Shown: positions 1 through 9,035 of the stretch, one piece after another
Numbering within the stretch: the first letter of the stretch is position 1
How the letters are laid out: each line of letters opens with the position of its first letter
Assembly (NCBI GenBank): GCA_022766165.1
Contig: QYLO01000001.1
Location: forward strand, 1-64,000
Length of the DNA stretch: 64,000 bases
Reading direction: 5' to 3'
Origin: Candidatus Electrothrix gigas
GTDB lineage: Bacteria; Desulfobacterota; Desulfobulbia; Desulfobulbales; Desulfobulbaceae
Made by a program: the position numbers and the translations under genes
Notes under the pieces: generated by a model
Told to the model about the DNA's origin: nothing
The model's database searches: none
What the model saw: the letters and a program-made list of their open reading frames with translations, nothing else

Positions 1-43
1 ATAATAACCGTTACGACGGCTTCAGTAAAAAAGGGAGAATATT

Positions 44-1105
44 GTGGCAATAATTGATTCGTATTTCACCCAGATGAAAGAACGCGGGGCCAGTGATTTG
101 CACATGGTCATCGGTTTTCCGCCGCTGTTGCGTTTGCGGGGTGAGCTGGTTCCCCTTGATGAACCAGTTTTAACAGTGGAAAGCAATAGAAAAATTCTCT
201 TTGAAATACTTGATAAAGAGCAGCAAGCGGCAATAGATGAAAACAGGGATTTTGATAAGGCGTATGCCTTAGAAGGGGTAGGACGTTTTCGTTGTAATCT
301 CTTCTATCAGCGGCGGGGCATTGGGGCGGTCTTCCGAATTATTCCGGCTAAAATTTTGACTGTTGATCAGCTCAATATGCCGGATGTGGTTCGCAGTTTT
401 GCCCATTATGTACGCGGCATGGTTCTGGTGACCGGACCTACAGGCAGTGGTAAATCAACCACTATGGCCGCAATTATCGACCTGATCAACGATACGCATT
501 CTAAACATATTATCACGATTGAAGATCCGTTGGAGTTTGTTCATCCCAATAAAAAATGTGTGTTTTCCCAACGTGAGATCGGTAGCCATGCCCTCAGTTT
601 TGGTAAGGCCTTGTCCGTAGCCAACCGAGAAGACCCGGATATCATTCTTGTCGGTGAGATGCGGGATCTGGAAACCATTTCTCTGGCCCTGACCTGTGCT
701 GAACTGGGTATTCTGGTCTTTGGTACCCTGCATACCAACAGTGCAGCCAAAACTATTGACCGCATTATCAACGCCTTTCCTGCTGAAGAACAGGCGCAGA
801 CTCGGACCATGCTGGCAGACTCGCTCAAGGGAGTTATTGCCCAGCAGCTTTTGAAAACCAAAGACGGTAAGGGACGCTGTGCAGCTCTGGAGATCCTAAT
901 CGGTTCTAATGCCTTGGCGAGTATTATCCGGGAGGGGAAGATCAATCAGATTGAATCTATGATTCAAACCGGAACAGCTCAAGGGATGCAGACAATGGAT
1001 CAGCATCTTCAGCAGTTGATTGATGAAGATAAGATCACCATTGCCGCAGCTCGCGAAAAGGCGATCAACAAGAATCTCTTTCCGTTGCCAGATGGGGAGG
1101 AGTAG
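44..1105 (+). CDS. pilT: Type IV pilus retraction ATPase PilT/PilU family
   Basis: This 353-residue protein is a cytoplasmic hexameric ATPase of the PilT/PilU family, which powers retraction of type IV pili (twitching, DNA uptake). The sequence shows the N-terminal PAS-like domain, a Walker A motif GPTGSGKST near residue 131, an Asp-box region and Walker B around ILVGEMRDLET, and a His box with HTNSAAKTIDRIINAFP. The C-terminal part keeps the family pattern of IREGK followed by an IQTG...GMQTMDQ stretch. The start is GTG at 44, with a purine-rich ribosome site (AGGGAG) just upstream at 33-38. Length is typical. PilT and PilU cannot be separated with certainty by eye. No other pilus genes are in view, so the neighbourhood does not decide it. 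Confidence 0.93.
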   Translation: MAIIDSYFTQMKERGASDLHMVIGFPPLLRLRGELVPLDEPVLTVESNRKILFEILDKEQQAAIDENRDFDKAYALEGVGRFRCNLFYQRRGIGAVFRIIPAKILTVDQLNMPDVVRSFAHYVRGMVLVTGPTGSGKSTTMAAIIDLINDTHSKHIITIEDPLEFVHPNKKCVFSQREIGSHALSFGKALSVANREDPDIILVGEMRDLETISLALTCAELGILVFGTLHTNSAAKTIDRIINAFPAEEQAQTRTMLADSLKGVIAQQLLKTKDGKGRCAALEILIGSNALASIIREGKINQIESMIQTGTAQGMQTMDQHLQQLIDEDKITIAAAREKAINKNLFPLPDGEE

Positions 1106-1184
1106 AAAGATGCGGAAAAAAGGATAGTGCGCATATACAAGAGGGAGGTGAAAGGTCTCCTCTTCCTCTTCACGGGGATCCTTC

Positions 1185-1652
1185 TTAAGATTTTTTCACA
1201 ACAAGAGTTCCGGCAATCATATCGTGCAGACCCTGCTTACGCTTTGTGAAGGCAACCATGATAAACCCTATGCATAAGATTATTCCTGAAATTATCTTTG
1301 ACCAATGCCTGCCGGTCGCACGCCAGAAACTAATCTGATCACCATCGTTGTCAGTCACCTGAATCCCGAGAGCCTTCTTGCCCAATGTCGCTTGCCATAC
1401 GGATGATTCTGTGAAGGCGCTGTACAACCACGGAAGCACAAAGGAAAGTACCTGAACAAAAATAAATGAGCCTGACATGCCAGCCGGTTCTCCTCCTGCC
1501 ATCATCGCCTCATTCATAGACTCCATTGATGATTTCATTATAAAAATGTTTAGCGGAACAAAAATAAAAGAAAGGACAATACCGTCAATTATCGCCGCAA
1601 CCACCCTGAGCCAAAAACCGGAATACTTCACCTCTGTATTTTGTTCTACCAT
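1185..1652 (-). CDS. RDD family membrane protein
   Basis: This 155-residue integral membrane protein belongs to the RDD family, whose members have an Arg-Asp-Asp-type motif and a few transmembrane helices; some are linked to ion transport but the role is mostly unknown. The opening GFWLRVVAAIIDGIVLSF is the classic family start, with the R and D in the first helix. A second conserved part reads WQATLGKKALGIQVTD, and a late Arg lies in SFWRATGRHWSK. Three to four hydrophobic segments are visible. It lies alone between pilT (convergent) and the ATP synthase F0 genes. Upstream lies the inverted repeat at 1674-1802. Confidence 0.85.
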   Translation of the reverse strand: MVEQNTEVKYSGFWLRVVAAIIDGIVLSFIFVPLNIFIMKSSMESMNEAMMAGGEPAGMSGSFIFVQVLSFVLPWLYSAFTESSVWQATLGKKALGIQVTDNDGDQISFWRATGRHWSKIISGIILCIGFIMVAFTKRKQGLHDMIAGTLVVKKS

Positions 1653-1673
1653 TTCATCTCCTCCTTTTTGTAC

Positions 1674-1802
1674 TTGTAAAGGGTGTTGAAACGAAGTGTC
1701 ATTATTAACGATAAATCAAGAAGATGCGACTTTTACTTAGAAAACGTTAAATACTTAATTTATCGTCCTTATATTGGGATCGTTTCAACACCCTTTTGTA
1801 CA
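1674..1802. repeat. Long imperfect inverted repeat (MITE-like)
   Basis: The two outer arms carry GGGTGTTGAAACGA (from 1681) and its reverse complement TCGTTTCAACACCC (ending near 1793). The inner parts are also complementary: ACGATAAAT near 1709 pairs with ATTTATCGT near 1758. The element is about 130 bp, AT-rich, contains no ORF and sits between the RDD gene and the atp terminator. This shape fits a small non-autonomous mobile element or a large cruciform or RNA hairpin. No target-site duplication could be confirmed by eye. Confidence 0.55.
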
Positions 1803-1888
1803 GATTAATAATTAGGAATGCTCAATTGCGCAGCACTCCATTTTAAATCATTATTGTAACAAAACAGAATGGTTGATACAATAATTAA

Positions 1889-1921
1889 TAAAAAAGACCC
1901 CAGCAAATGCTAGAGTCTTTT
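1889..1921 (-). terminator. Rho-independent terminator after atpE
   Basis: Read on the minus strand, AAAGACTC, then a small AGC/GCT inner stem, then GGGGTCTTT forms a hairpin directly followed by a T run. It lies about 60 bp beyond the atpE stop and would end the atpZ-I-B-E transcript. Confidence 0.85.
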
Positions 1922-1978
1922 GATAGGCAGGCTGTTATACTTCAGACAGCCTACTCTGATGGTTTTAATTCTGCCAGA

Positions 1979-2242
<264 letters not shown>

Positions 2243-2333
2243 TTATAACCTCCGAATAATTAAAAAATAGTTGGCCTTCTTCTAGTGTTATATCTTGATA
2301 GTATTGTGATAGATGTGTTTTGTATGCTCTGGC

Positions 2334-3062
2334 TCAGTGAGCAGGCTCCATTGCTCCGGCGCAGTAGATAATAGCGAGCAGAACAAACACAACGGCTTGA
2401 ATCAGGGAGACAAGCACGCCTAGGGCAAGGATAGGCAGGGGTGCAAAAAAGGCCCCGGCCAGCATAAAGAGAACGGCAAGTAAGGTCTCTTTTGCCAGAA
2501 TATTACCAAAAAGACGCATGGAAAGAGAGAGGAGACGGGCAACATTACTGATCAGTTCCAGCACCATCATAAAGGGCGCTATCAACGGGATCGGCCCGGT
2601 AAAGTGCTTATAGTATTTCCAGCCATGATAACGAAAGCCTAAAAAGTGGTGCATGAGCCAAACCATAATCGTCATGGCCATTGTGACATTCAGGCTGGAT
2701 GTCGGCGACATAAAACCCGGCAACAGGCCAATCATATTGGCGATAACCGTGTAGAGAAAAAAGGTGGCAAAGATAGGAAAGAATACTTTTGCCTTTTCTC
2801 TGCCCAGTTGTTCAGCAATAAACTCGAATAATCCGCTGATCAAGGCTTCCCAGAAGTTCTGTCCAGTGCCGGGAACTAACTCCAGATTGCCCAGCGTAAG
2901 CTTGGGAACAACAAAGAGAAACGCCATGACCAACCAACTGTAGGTCATATACGGTTCGCATAACTTCTCGAGAAATGTTGCTCCGATCGGCCCATGCGGA
3001 ACCGGTAAACCTATCCAGTCCAGAATAACCGAGATAAATAGAATTGGATGTTCCATGCCCAA
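2334..3062 (-). CDS. atpB: ATP synthase F0 subunit a
   Basis: This 242-residue polytopic membrane protein provides the half-channels of the F0 motor. The essential Arg is seen in the fourth-helix segment ISNVARLLSLSMRLFGN, followed by the conserved ANxxA-like NILAKETL. The N-terminal MEHPILF and the early proline-rich stretch are normal for deltaproteobacterial-type AtpB, and five to six membrane segments are visible. It lies about 94 bp upstream of atpE and 27 bp downstream of atpI, all on the minus strand, so the genes are very probably co-transcribed. Confidence 0.96.
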   Translation of the reverse strand: MGMEHPILFISVILDWIGLPVPHGPIGATFLEKLCEPYMTYSWLVMAFLFVVPKLTLGNLELVPGTGQNFWEALISGLFEFIAEQLGREKAKVFFPIFATFFLYTVIANMIGLLPGFMSPTSSLNVTMAMTIMVWLMHHFLGFRYHGWKYYKHFTGPIPLIAPFMMVLELISNVARLLSLSMRLFGNILAKETLLAVLFMLAGAFFAPLPILALGVLVSLIQAVVFVLLAIIYCAGAMEPAH

Positions 3063-3089
3063 ACTCTCCTTACATATTTTTCTGAAAGA

Positions 3090-3524
3090 TCATTCGCCTC
3101 CGTGCAAGAGGACAACAATCATGACGCTTAACATAACCGTAGACAGCCCGACCGCAATTCCTATTACATGCAAACTGAACTGCGTATTGAGCAGAATCAG
3201 CACAAGGGCAAGGATAAAGAGCCGGACATAGAATTTCACAGCGAAACCGGATGAAAGTGCTTTGCTCTTGAGCTGTTTTACATCGTGATGACCATCTGCC
3301 TGCGTTGCAACCTTTTGGAGAAGTCGTGTTGCTGTTTGTTTCATCCAAAAAAAGTTGCCAATGGATAAGACACCGCCTATCAGAACGGAGCGGGCAAAGG
3401 GCCAATCAAGCCAATACCAGCTACTGCCAGTAAGAAAGGCAAGTAACAGCAGGCTGTACCATTCAACGGTTCGTACTAGGATAAGATCGTTTTTTTGCTT
3501 GTGTTGCGTATCAGTATCAGTCAT
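3090..3524 (-). CDS. atpI: ATP synthase subunit I-like membrane protein
   Basis: This 144-residue protein has four predicted transmembrane helices: SLLLLAFLTGSSWYWLDW, a second around SVLIGGVLSIGNFFWM, then VKFYVRLFILALVLILL and VIGIAVGLSTVMLSVMIVVL. This is the layout of the ATP synthase I chain (AtpI/Atp1), which assists c-ring assembly or Mg2+ supply to the synthase. The assignment rests on topology and on position between the atpZ-like gene (8 bp overlap) and atpB; primary sequence in this family is poorly conserved. Confidence 0.8.
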   Translation of the reverse strand: MTDTDTQHKQKNDLILVRTVEWYSLLLLAFLTGSSWYWLDWPFARSVLIGGVLSIGNFFWMKQTATRLLQKVATQADGHHDVKQLKSKALSSGFAVKFYVRLFILALVLILLNTQFSLHVIGIAVGLSTVMLSVMIVVLLHGGE

Positions 3525-3756
3525 GAGATATTTTTTTATTCATATCCCAAAGATGCTTAAAACCAGCCACTATGCCGAAGCCGAGAAAAATAAAGCTGAA
3601 CCAGGGCGCGGTCTTGCCAGCAAACAGCTTGTTGTCAAGCCACCAGCCCATGCCGAAGCCGATAAAAATAGAGGCGGAAAAGGTCATTCCTGTCTGACCG
3701 TACCGAACCAACTCGTTGAGTATACTATCTTTATTTTCGGCCTTCTTGTTGACCAT
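3517..3756 (-). CDS. AtpZ/AtpI-family F0F1 accessory protein
   Basis: This small protein has two membrane segments with the family pattern LVRYGQTGMTFSASIFIGFG, then GWWLDNKLF and FIFLGFGIVAGFKHLW. Such proteins (AtpZ or AtpQ type) sit first in many F0 operons and are thought to form a cation channel or assembly factor with AtpI. I chose the ATG at 3756 (79 residues). It has a GGGA about 8 bp upstream, and the longer in-frame extension starting at 3843 looks non-conserved. Its end overlaps atpI by 8 bp, suggesting translational coupling. Confidence 0.75.
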   Translation of the reverse strand: MVNKKAENKDSILNELVRYGQTGMTFSASIFIGFGMGWWLDNKLFAGKTAPWFSFIFLGFGIVAGFKHLWDMNKKISHD

Positions 3757-3866
3757 CGTCTTATCCCAGCCTGACTTCCGCATTTCCTGCACTGTTGGAT
3801 GTCTTATCAATGTCCTATCAAATGGCACAGAAATAGCACGCAACCGTTACAAGTGCAATATTTTTT

Positions 3867-5159
3867 TTACACTTCAGACAATTTTGTCAGAGATGCCTCA
3901 ACTGCTGCCAATGCCTTTGCCAGTTGTTCCGGTGTATGGGCTGCTGAGATAAATAAGGCCTCAAACTGCGAAGGAGCCAACCAGACACCACTTGCCAGCA
4001 TCTGGCGGAAATGTTGCCCATAACGAGCTGTATCTGCCTGCATAGCAGAGTCAAAATCTGTTACCGGACTATCAGTGAAAAAACAGGTCATCATGGAGCC
4101 GATTCGATTCAAAACTGTAGGAACCTCAGCCTGCATACTAATTTCCACTAAGCGTTTTACAAAAGAGTCACTCTTCTCTTCAAGCTCTTGGTAAAAGCCT
4201 GGCTTACGCACGGTTTTGAGCATGGCCAGACCAGCAGCCATTGCCAGCGGATTACCGGACAGGGTACCGGCCTGATACACAGGACCATCCGGGGCAATGT
4301 GATCCATGATTTCTTTTTTGCCGCCATAGGCGCCAACAGGCAGGCCACCACCGATAATTTTGCCCAGACAGGTCAGATCCGGCATGATGTTGAAGCGTTC
4401 CTGTGCGCCACCCAGGGCCAGCCGAAAACCAGTGATCACCTCGTCAAAAATCAGGACAATACCTAGTTCAGCGGTCAGTTCCCGCAGTTTCTGCAAAAAG
4501 GCCATGTCCGGGACAATGACCCCCATGTTGCCAGCAACCGGCTCAATGACCACACAGGCAATATCCAGCGTGTCATCCCGCAGGGTTTTTTCCAGCATTT
4601 CAATATTATTATAGGGAATGGACAGGGTGTTTTTAACGATATCATCCGGCACACCAGGACTGCCTGGAATGCCCAAGGTGGCAACACCGGAACCAGCCTT
4701 GACCAGAAAGGAATCAGCATGACCGTGATAGCAGCCATCAAACTTGATCACCATATTGCGACCAGTATATCCACGAGCCAGCCGAATTGCGCTCATGGTG
4801 GCCTCAGTGCCAGAGCTGACAAAACGGACCTTTTCAATGGACGGCACCGAGTCGCAGACCAACTCTGCCATCTCTACTTCAGAGGCTGTAGGCGCACCAA
4901 AGCTGGTGCCGTTGGGCAGGGCGTCCTGGATTGCCTTGGTCACTTCAGGATGACTGTGGCCCAAAATCATAGGCCCCCACGAGCCAACAAAATCAATAAA
5001 CTCGTTGCCATCTGCATCAATGACAGTACCGCCTTGAGCCTTGGCAACAAAGAGGGGATCGCAGCCCACGGATTTACAGGCGCGAACAGGGGAGTTGACT
5101 CCACCAGGGATAACTTGGCAGGCTTTTTCAAAGAGTGCAGCGGAATGTGTGGTGTTCAT
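3867..5159 (-). CDS. hemL: Glutamate-1-semialdehyde 2,1-aminomutase
   Basis: This 430-residue PLP enzyme converts glutamate-1-semialdehyde to 5-aminolevulinate in the C5 pathway of tetrapyrrole synthesis (heme, siroheme, cobalamin). The sequence shows the N-terminal PGGVNSPVRA signature, the cofactor-binding SSGTEATMSAIRLAR and GCYHGHAD motifs, DEVITGFR with the PLP-pyridine Asp, and the Schiff-base lysine in LGKIIGGGLPVGAYGG. The late motif YQAGTLSGNPLAMAAG is also conserved. It is full length. It lies directly upstream of the F0 genes on the same strand, so read-through into atp is possible. Siroheme supply fits the sulfite reductase at the end of the window. Confidence 0.97.
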   Translation of the reverse strand: MNTTHSAALFEKACQVIPGGVNSPVRACKSVGCDPLFVAKAQGGTVIDADGNEFIDFVGSWGPMILGHSHPEVTKAIQDALPNGTSFGAPTASEVEMAELVCDSVPSIEKVRFVSSGTEATMSAIRLARGYTGRNMVIKFDGCYHGHADSFLVKAGSGVATLGIPGSPGVPDDIVKNTLSIPYNNIEMLEKTLRDDTLDIACVVIEPVAGNMGVIVPDMAFLQKLRELTAELGIVLIFDEVITGFRLALGGAQERFNIMPDLTCLGKIIGGGLPVGAYGGKKEIMDHIAPDGPVYQAGTLSGNPLAMAAGLAMLKTVRKPGFYQELEEKSDSFVKRLVEISMQAEVPTVLNRIGSMMTCFFTDSPVTDFDSAMQADTARYGQHFRQMLASGVWLAPSQFEALFISAAHTPEQLAKALAAVEASLTKLSEV

Positions 5160-5476
5160 AGGTTGTTATGGTATGGTTAGGGGTTTAAATGGGTGTGTAA
5201 TCTTTCCCGCACAGAATAAACGTAAGCTGTTGTTACGTCAAGGGACTGTCTGAGGATTGCCAAGGATTTATTGAATACACGAAATTTTCTTATCGCAGAA
5301 AAAAATATATCCTTTCTAATTCCTGTTGAAAAGCCTCCGTTTTATTTCTTGACAGATCATAGAAAACAGTTTAATCAAACTTGTAGACTTCTCCAATTAC
5401 CTTTTCTCTCAGGTAAAATTTATCATAAGGAGGCGTTCTCGGCCTTTTATTAACAAGCAAAAAGAGATAAACTTTT
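5160..5476. other. Intergenic region without a recognised gene
   Basis: This stretch separates hemL (minus) from the secreted beta-helix gene (plus) and should hold both promoters. A short plus-strand ORF near 5271 has no ribosome site and no recognisable composition, so I do not call it. A purine-rich AAGGAGG near 5428 is too far from the next start to serve it. Confidence 0.5.
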
Positions 5477-7399
5477 ATGATTACATCACGTTACTTTATT
5501 CAGACAACCGTCTTTTTTCTTATTTTTGGATTCTTTTCAACGTCATGGGGAGCCGTATGGGGAGATATCAACGGTGATGGCAAGATCGGCCCGGAAGAGG
5601 CGGTGTATGCTTTGCAGGTTGCTGCCGGGGTCAAGCCGCAACAAATTGATTCAACGCATAGCGGAACTCTTATTGCTGATGAGGTATGGACGCCTGCGGG
5701 CAATCCACATATTGTCACTGGAACATTGACTATTGCTGGAGCTGCCCCGAACGGAGCAACCCTAACCATTCAGCCGGGTGTTGAAGTGCGCTTTGCACAA
5801 GGCGCATCAATAGAGGTTGGAGCCAGTAATGCACCGGGAACACTGATAGCAGAGGGAACGGCATCTTCTGGAATACTTTTTACCAGCAATCAGGCAACGA
5901 AAACAAAGGGATGGTGGAAATATATCCGGTTCAATCAGCAGGCGGTGAACTGCCGACTGTCCTTTTGTACTGTCGAATATGGCGGAATATATAGCCCTTA
6001 CAGTTGGGGAGGGAATTTAGTCGTTGATATCGCTGAGGGTACGACTATATCCCTGAATAACTGTACAATCAGAAACAGTGTTTCTCATGGAGTATGTTTT
6101 CTCGACAGCATTAAAGGTCTGGTAGACTTTTCAGATAACACTATCACAGGGAACGAATACTATGGAATCCGAATCTATGCTGATCAGGTTCGAGGAATAG
6201 AGAACAGCAATACGCTGGTAGGCAACACACTCGGCGGTGTATATGTAAGGGCAAGTACGTTGAGAAATAATGCCCTGTGGCCTAAGTTGGATACGCCCTA
6301 TATTTTGGATGAAGTTACCGTGGCGAGTCAGTCTGCTGAACCGGCTGTTTTGACCATAGAACCAGGCACGGAACTTCGGTTTGTCGAGGAAGGAGGCATG
6401 ATAATAGGCGACACTGACCAGCCCGGCAAACTGGTGGCCCAAGGACAGGTGGACAAACCTATAGTTTTTACCAGTAACCAGACTGACAAGACAAAGGGTT
6501 GGTGGCATCATCTTCGTTTCAATTCAACAGATGCTGGCTCTATCCTTATTCATTGTACAGTTGAATATGGCGGGAGGCGTGAACCTTACGGTCGAGCCGG
6601 AAATGTAGTGATTGACGGAGCTGCAAATGTGTCCATAAGCAACTGCACGATCAGCAACAGCGGCACCAATGGTGTTCATTGTTTTAATGACCAAGGCTTT
6701 GCCAATTTTTCCGAAAATACGATAACAAATAACGGTCAGGAGACCGACAAAACTTACGGCGGATACGGGATCATAATCTATGCTGATCAGGTTCGGGGAA
6801 TACAAAGCAACAACAGCGTGAGCGGCAATCTACTCGGCGGTGTCTATGTGCAAAGCGATACAATAAAAAATGATGCAACTTGGCATCAGCTAGATGCGCC
6901 ATATACTGTTGGAACTGTTACGGTGGAAGGTGTTCAACCTACGTTGTCCATCGAAACAGGTACTGAGCTCAGATTTGTTGAAGACAGCAAATTGGTCGTG
7001 GAGAAAGGTAGACTTGTTGCACAGGGGACAGTTTTCACCAGTAATCAGACCTTTCCGACAAAAGGATATTGGCGCGGTATTCAGTTTGGTCAGGAAGCGG
7101 TGGCCTCCAGTCTTACAGACTGTACTATTGAGTATGGCGGGTCCACAGATATGGGCTATCTTGTTAATACTAATATAGACGTAAAGACAGCCAACGGTCT
7201 GGATATTCATAACTGCACCATAGGCAACAGTAAGGTGTACGGTATAAAAATCAGGTTAGGGGGCAAAGTCGATCTTGCCGGAACCACATTCAATGCCAAT
7301 GAAACTGCGGATATCTATGTAGACAGAGGAAGTTGTGCAACGTATACAGGAGTCCCCGCAGGTTCACCTGTTGTTGTCAATAATGGTACATGTAACTGA
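5477..7399 (+). CDS. Secreted right-handed beta-helix protein with dockerin-like motif
   Basis: This 640-residue protein begins with a signal peptide (hydrophobic FIQTTVFFLIFGFFSTSW, cleavage after about residue 26). It is followed at once by a dockerin-like calcium loop GDINGDGKIGPEEAVYALQ. The rest contains three related blocks about 197 residues apart, each opening with a LTIxPGTELRF-like segment near residues 96, 293 and 490. Each then has a FTSNQ...TKGWW stretch and NCTI-rich beta-helix coils typical of parallel beta-helix (pectate-lyase-like) folds. It is likely extracellular or surface-attached; whether it is enzymatic or structural cannot be told. The next gene encodes a cohesin-like protein, suggesting the two may interact. 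Confidence 0.75.
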   Translation: MITSRYFIQTTVFFLIFGFFSTSWGAVWGDINGDGKIGPEEAVYALQVAAGVKPQQIDSTHSGTLIADEVWTPAGNPHIVTGTLTIAGAAPNGATLTIQPGVEVRFAQGASIEVGASNAPGTLIAEGTASSGILFTSNQATKTKGWWKYIRFNQQAVNCRLSFCTVEYGGIYSPYSWGGNLVVDIAEGTTISLNNCTIRNSVSHGVCFLDSIKGLVDFSDNTITGNEYYGIRIYADQVRGIENSNTLVGNTLGGVYVRASTLRNNALWPKLDTPYILDEVTVASQSAEPAVLTIEPGTELRFVEEGGMIIGDTDQPGKLVAQGQVDKPIVFTSNQTDKTKGWWHHLRFNSTDAGSILIHCTVEYGGRREPYGRAGNVVIDGAANVSISNCTISNSGTNGVHCFNDQGFANFSENTITNNGQETDKTYGGYGIIIYADQVRGIQSNNSVSGNLLGGVYVQSDTIKNDATWHQLDAPYTVGTVTVEGVQPTLSIETGTELRFVEDSKLVVEKGRLVAQGTVFTSNQTFPTKGYWRGIQFGQEAVASSLTDCTIEYGGSTDMGYLVNTNIDVKTANGLDIHNCTIGNSKVYGIKIRLGGKVDLAGTTFNANETADIYVDRGSCATYTGVPAGSPVVVNNGTCN

Positions 7400-7481
7400 A
7401 AAGCATCCCCGAGATTGAACTCGAACGCACACGGCTTGCGGGCCGGTCATGGTCGGCAGGTCCGAATACGAGAGACAAGAT

Positions 7482-8399
7482 ATGCGAAAAGCAAAAGTAT
7501 TGTATTTTCTTTGTGCAGCAGTCGGCTTGCTTATGCATCCCGGCTTGACAGCAGCATTGGAGCTTCGTATCAGCAGCAAAACTGCCGATCCGGGCGACAG
7601 CATTGCGGTCGAGATTACGGCCCAAGAGTATAATCAAGAGACTGTGGCTGCGGCTGTATTTACAGTAACCTATAACGCAGATCAACTGGTTCTGAACAGC
7701 ATTGACTCTGATTTTTTCTCCACCTTTCTTGAACAATGGAATGCAACATATCCGATTCCTAATCCGTTGCCGCCGGTTTCGGTAGAAATAAACGGTCAGA
7801 CCTATACACGGCCTCTAGTGTTTCATAATGATGACGGCACGTCACAGGGAAAAATTAGACTGGCCGCTGCACGGGCCAAGGCCGGTATGCCGACCGTGCT
7901 GTTCACCTTGCATTTTACGGTGAAAAATACTGCGACAACAGGAATCTACCCTCTTACTATTACTCCAACAGTGGTCAACAACACAGAAGCCGGTTATGAT
8001 GCAGCGGGTGAAGCCGTGTCCATGCTTATCGGAGCTGTTGAAGGAGAAGCAAACTTGACTCTGGCCTATCCTGTGTATTCGCCAAATATTGTCAATGGCA
8101 GTGTTGCCATTCAGGAGGGAGTTCTTGATACGGATAACGACGGTATTGACGACAACTGGGAGAAAAACTTTTTCAATGACCTGACGTCGCTCACCGCCAC
8201 TGGCGATTTTGATCAAGACGGGTACAGCGATCTGCAAGAATACATCAATGATCTTAATGGACAAAGTGATCCACAGGGCAACTCGTATAACCCCAAGACA
8301 GAGAACGCTCCCGGCGGAACCGGGTACACCCCTACCACATCCGAGCAGAACAGTTTTCTGTTGATGGTGCTTCCAGCTATCATAAGCGGAAGCCGTTGA
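7482..8399 (+). CDS. Secreted cohesin-like protein with calcium-binding repeats
   Basis: I chose the ATG at 7482, which gives 305 residues beginning with a clean signal peptide (KVLYFLCAAVGLLMHPGLTA). The mature N-terminus, ELRISSKTADPGDSIAVEI followed by AAVFTVTYNADQLVL and later RLAAARAKAGMPTVLFTLHF, has the pattern of a cohesin domain. Near residues 217-265 are Asp-rich loops, DTDNDGIDDNWE and DFDQDGYSDLQEY, like the thrombospondin type-3/EF-hand repeats common in secreted proteins of these bacteria. It follows the dockerin-like beta-helix gene by about 80 bp and is probably co-transcribed. A more upstream start at 7449 would bury the signal peptide. Confidence 0.7.
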   Translation: MRKAKVLYFLCAAVGLLMHPGLTAALELRISSKTADPGDSIAVEITAQEYNQETVAAAVFTVTYNADQLVLNSIDSDFFSTFLEQWNATYPIPNPLPPVSVEINGQTYTRPLVFHNDDGTSQGKIRLAAARAKAGMPTVLFTLHFTVKNTATTGIYPLTITPTVVNNTEAGYDAAGEAVSMLIGAVEGEANLTLAYPVYSPNIVNGSVAIQEGVLDTDNDGIDDNWEKNFFNDLTSLTATGDFDQDGYSDLQEYINDLNGQSDPQGNSYNPKTENAPGGTGYTPTTSEQNSFLLMVLPAIISGSR

Positions 8400-8437
8400 G
8401 AGAACTTAAAAAATAGGGAACACTGTTCAAAAAAGTC

Positions 8438-8470
8438 TGTCCAAAGTGAAAACTATCCGCACTTTGGACA
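8438..8470. repeat. Perfect 11-bp-stem hairpin
   Basis: TGTCCAAAGTG and CACTTTGGACA are perfect inverted arms around an 11-nt loop, just after the cohesin-like gene. No T run follows on either strand, so it is not a classic terminator. It may be a transcript-end stabiliser or a relic of a mobile element end, as the next 200 bp contain gene debris. Confidence 0.5.
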
Positions 8471-8526
8471 GCATTTCGATAGTAATTTAGGTACAGAACC
8501 CAATCGATCCTCCAGCCACCAAAATC

Positions 8527-8667
8527 ATGTCCACCAAAGAACGCTACATCAATCTGTTCACCGATTACGGGTTTAAAAAAAAATTCGGCGAAGAACCGAA
8601 TAAGAATCTGCTTCTTGATTTTCTTATAGTATCATTAATAATTCCGTATCTGCAACTGATAAGTTGA
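8527..8667 (+). pseudogene. Remnant of a Rpn/PD-(D/E)XK transposase-like nuclease
   Basis: The 46-codon ORF opens YINLFTDYGFKKKFGEEPNK, then LLLDFL, the highly typical N-terminus of the Rpn family (PD-(D/E)XK nuclease family transposase, formerly DUF1703/4351-like proteins of about 300 residues). After LLLDFL the homology stops and a TGA follows, so the catalytic domain is missing. No matching continuation was seen in the other frames of the next 100 bp. I interpret it as a truncated copy left after deletion. Confidence 0.7.
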
Positions 8668-8792
8668 GCTGTACAATTATCAGAAAATCAGGCAAAATAA
8701 TCTTATATATTGATTAGTACAGTGGCAGAACATTCAGTAACTCAGAAATAACTCAGACCTTATGCGTGAAAAATTCAACAGAGGATGATGGA

Positions 8793-9035
8793 ATGATAAG
8801 TACTCTGCTCGAAGGTATCAGTACAATACTGCTCAAATGTATTGTAGATTTTTTCTTATTTGCTACAGGTGAGTTCATTTTGTTTCTGCTAACGCTTGGT
8901 AAAAGAACTCCAACCTGGAAAAGAGATCAATCTGAGCATCTGGTCAAAACATTTCTTTTTATAGATATCAGTATTATAATCGGATTTTTATTTTGGATAT
9001 TTGTTTTATTATTTGCTGTCAAAATGTTCATATAG
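8793..9035 (+). CDS. Small hypothetical membrane protein
   Basis: This 80-residue protein has two hydrophobic segments, CIVDFFLFATGEFILFLL and TFLFIDISIIIGFLFWIFVL, separated by a basic loop with TLGKRTPTW and KRDQSEH. I chose the ATG at 8793 because a GAGG lies 7 bp upstream; a GTG at 8766 would add nine residues. I do not recognise a named family. It lies alone between the Rpn remnant and the two-CW gene. Confidence 0.55.
   Translation: MISTLLEGISTILLKCIVDFFLFATGEFILFLLTLGKRTPTWKRDQSEHLVKTFLFIDISIIIGFLFWIFVLLFAVKMFI

Noticed and set aside
1106..1184. Terminator after pilT
   Set aside because: GGAG/CTCC pairs near 1144-1165 give only a weak hairpin and no T run follows closely.
8527..8760. 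Intact Rpn nuclease gene
   Set aside because: Only the first about 35 residues match the family; the rest is missing in all frames, so it is called a remnant.
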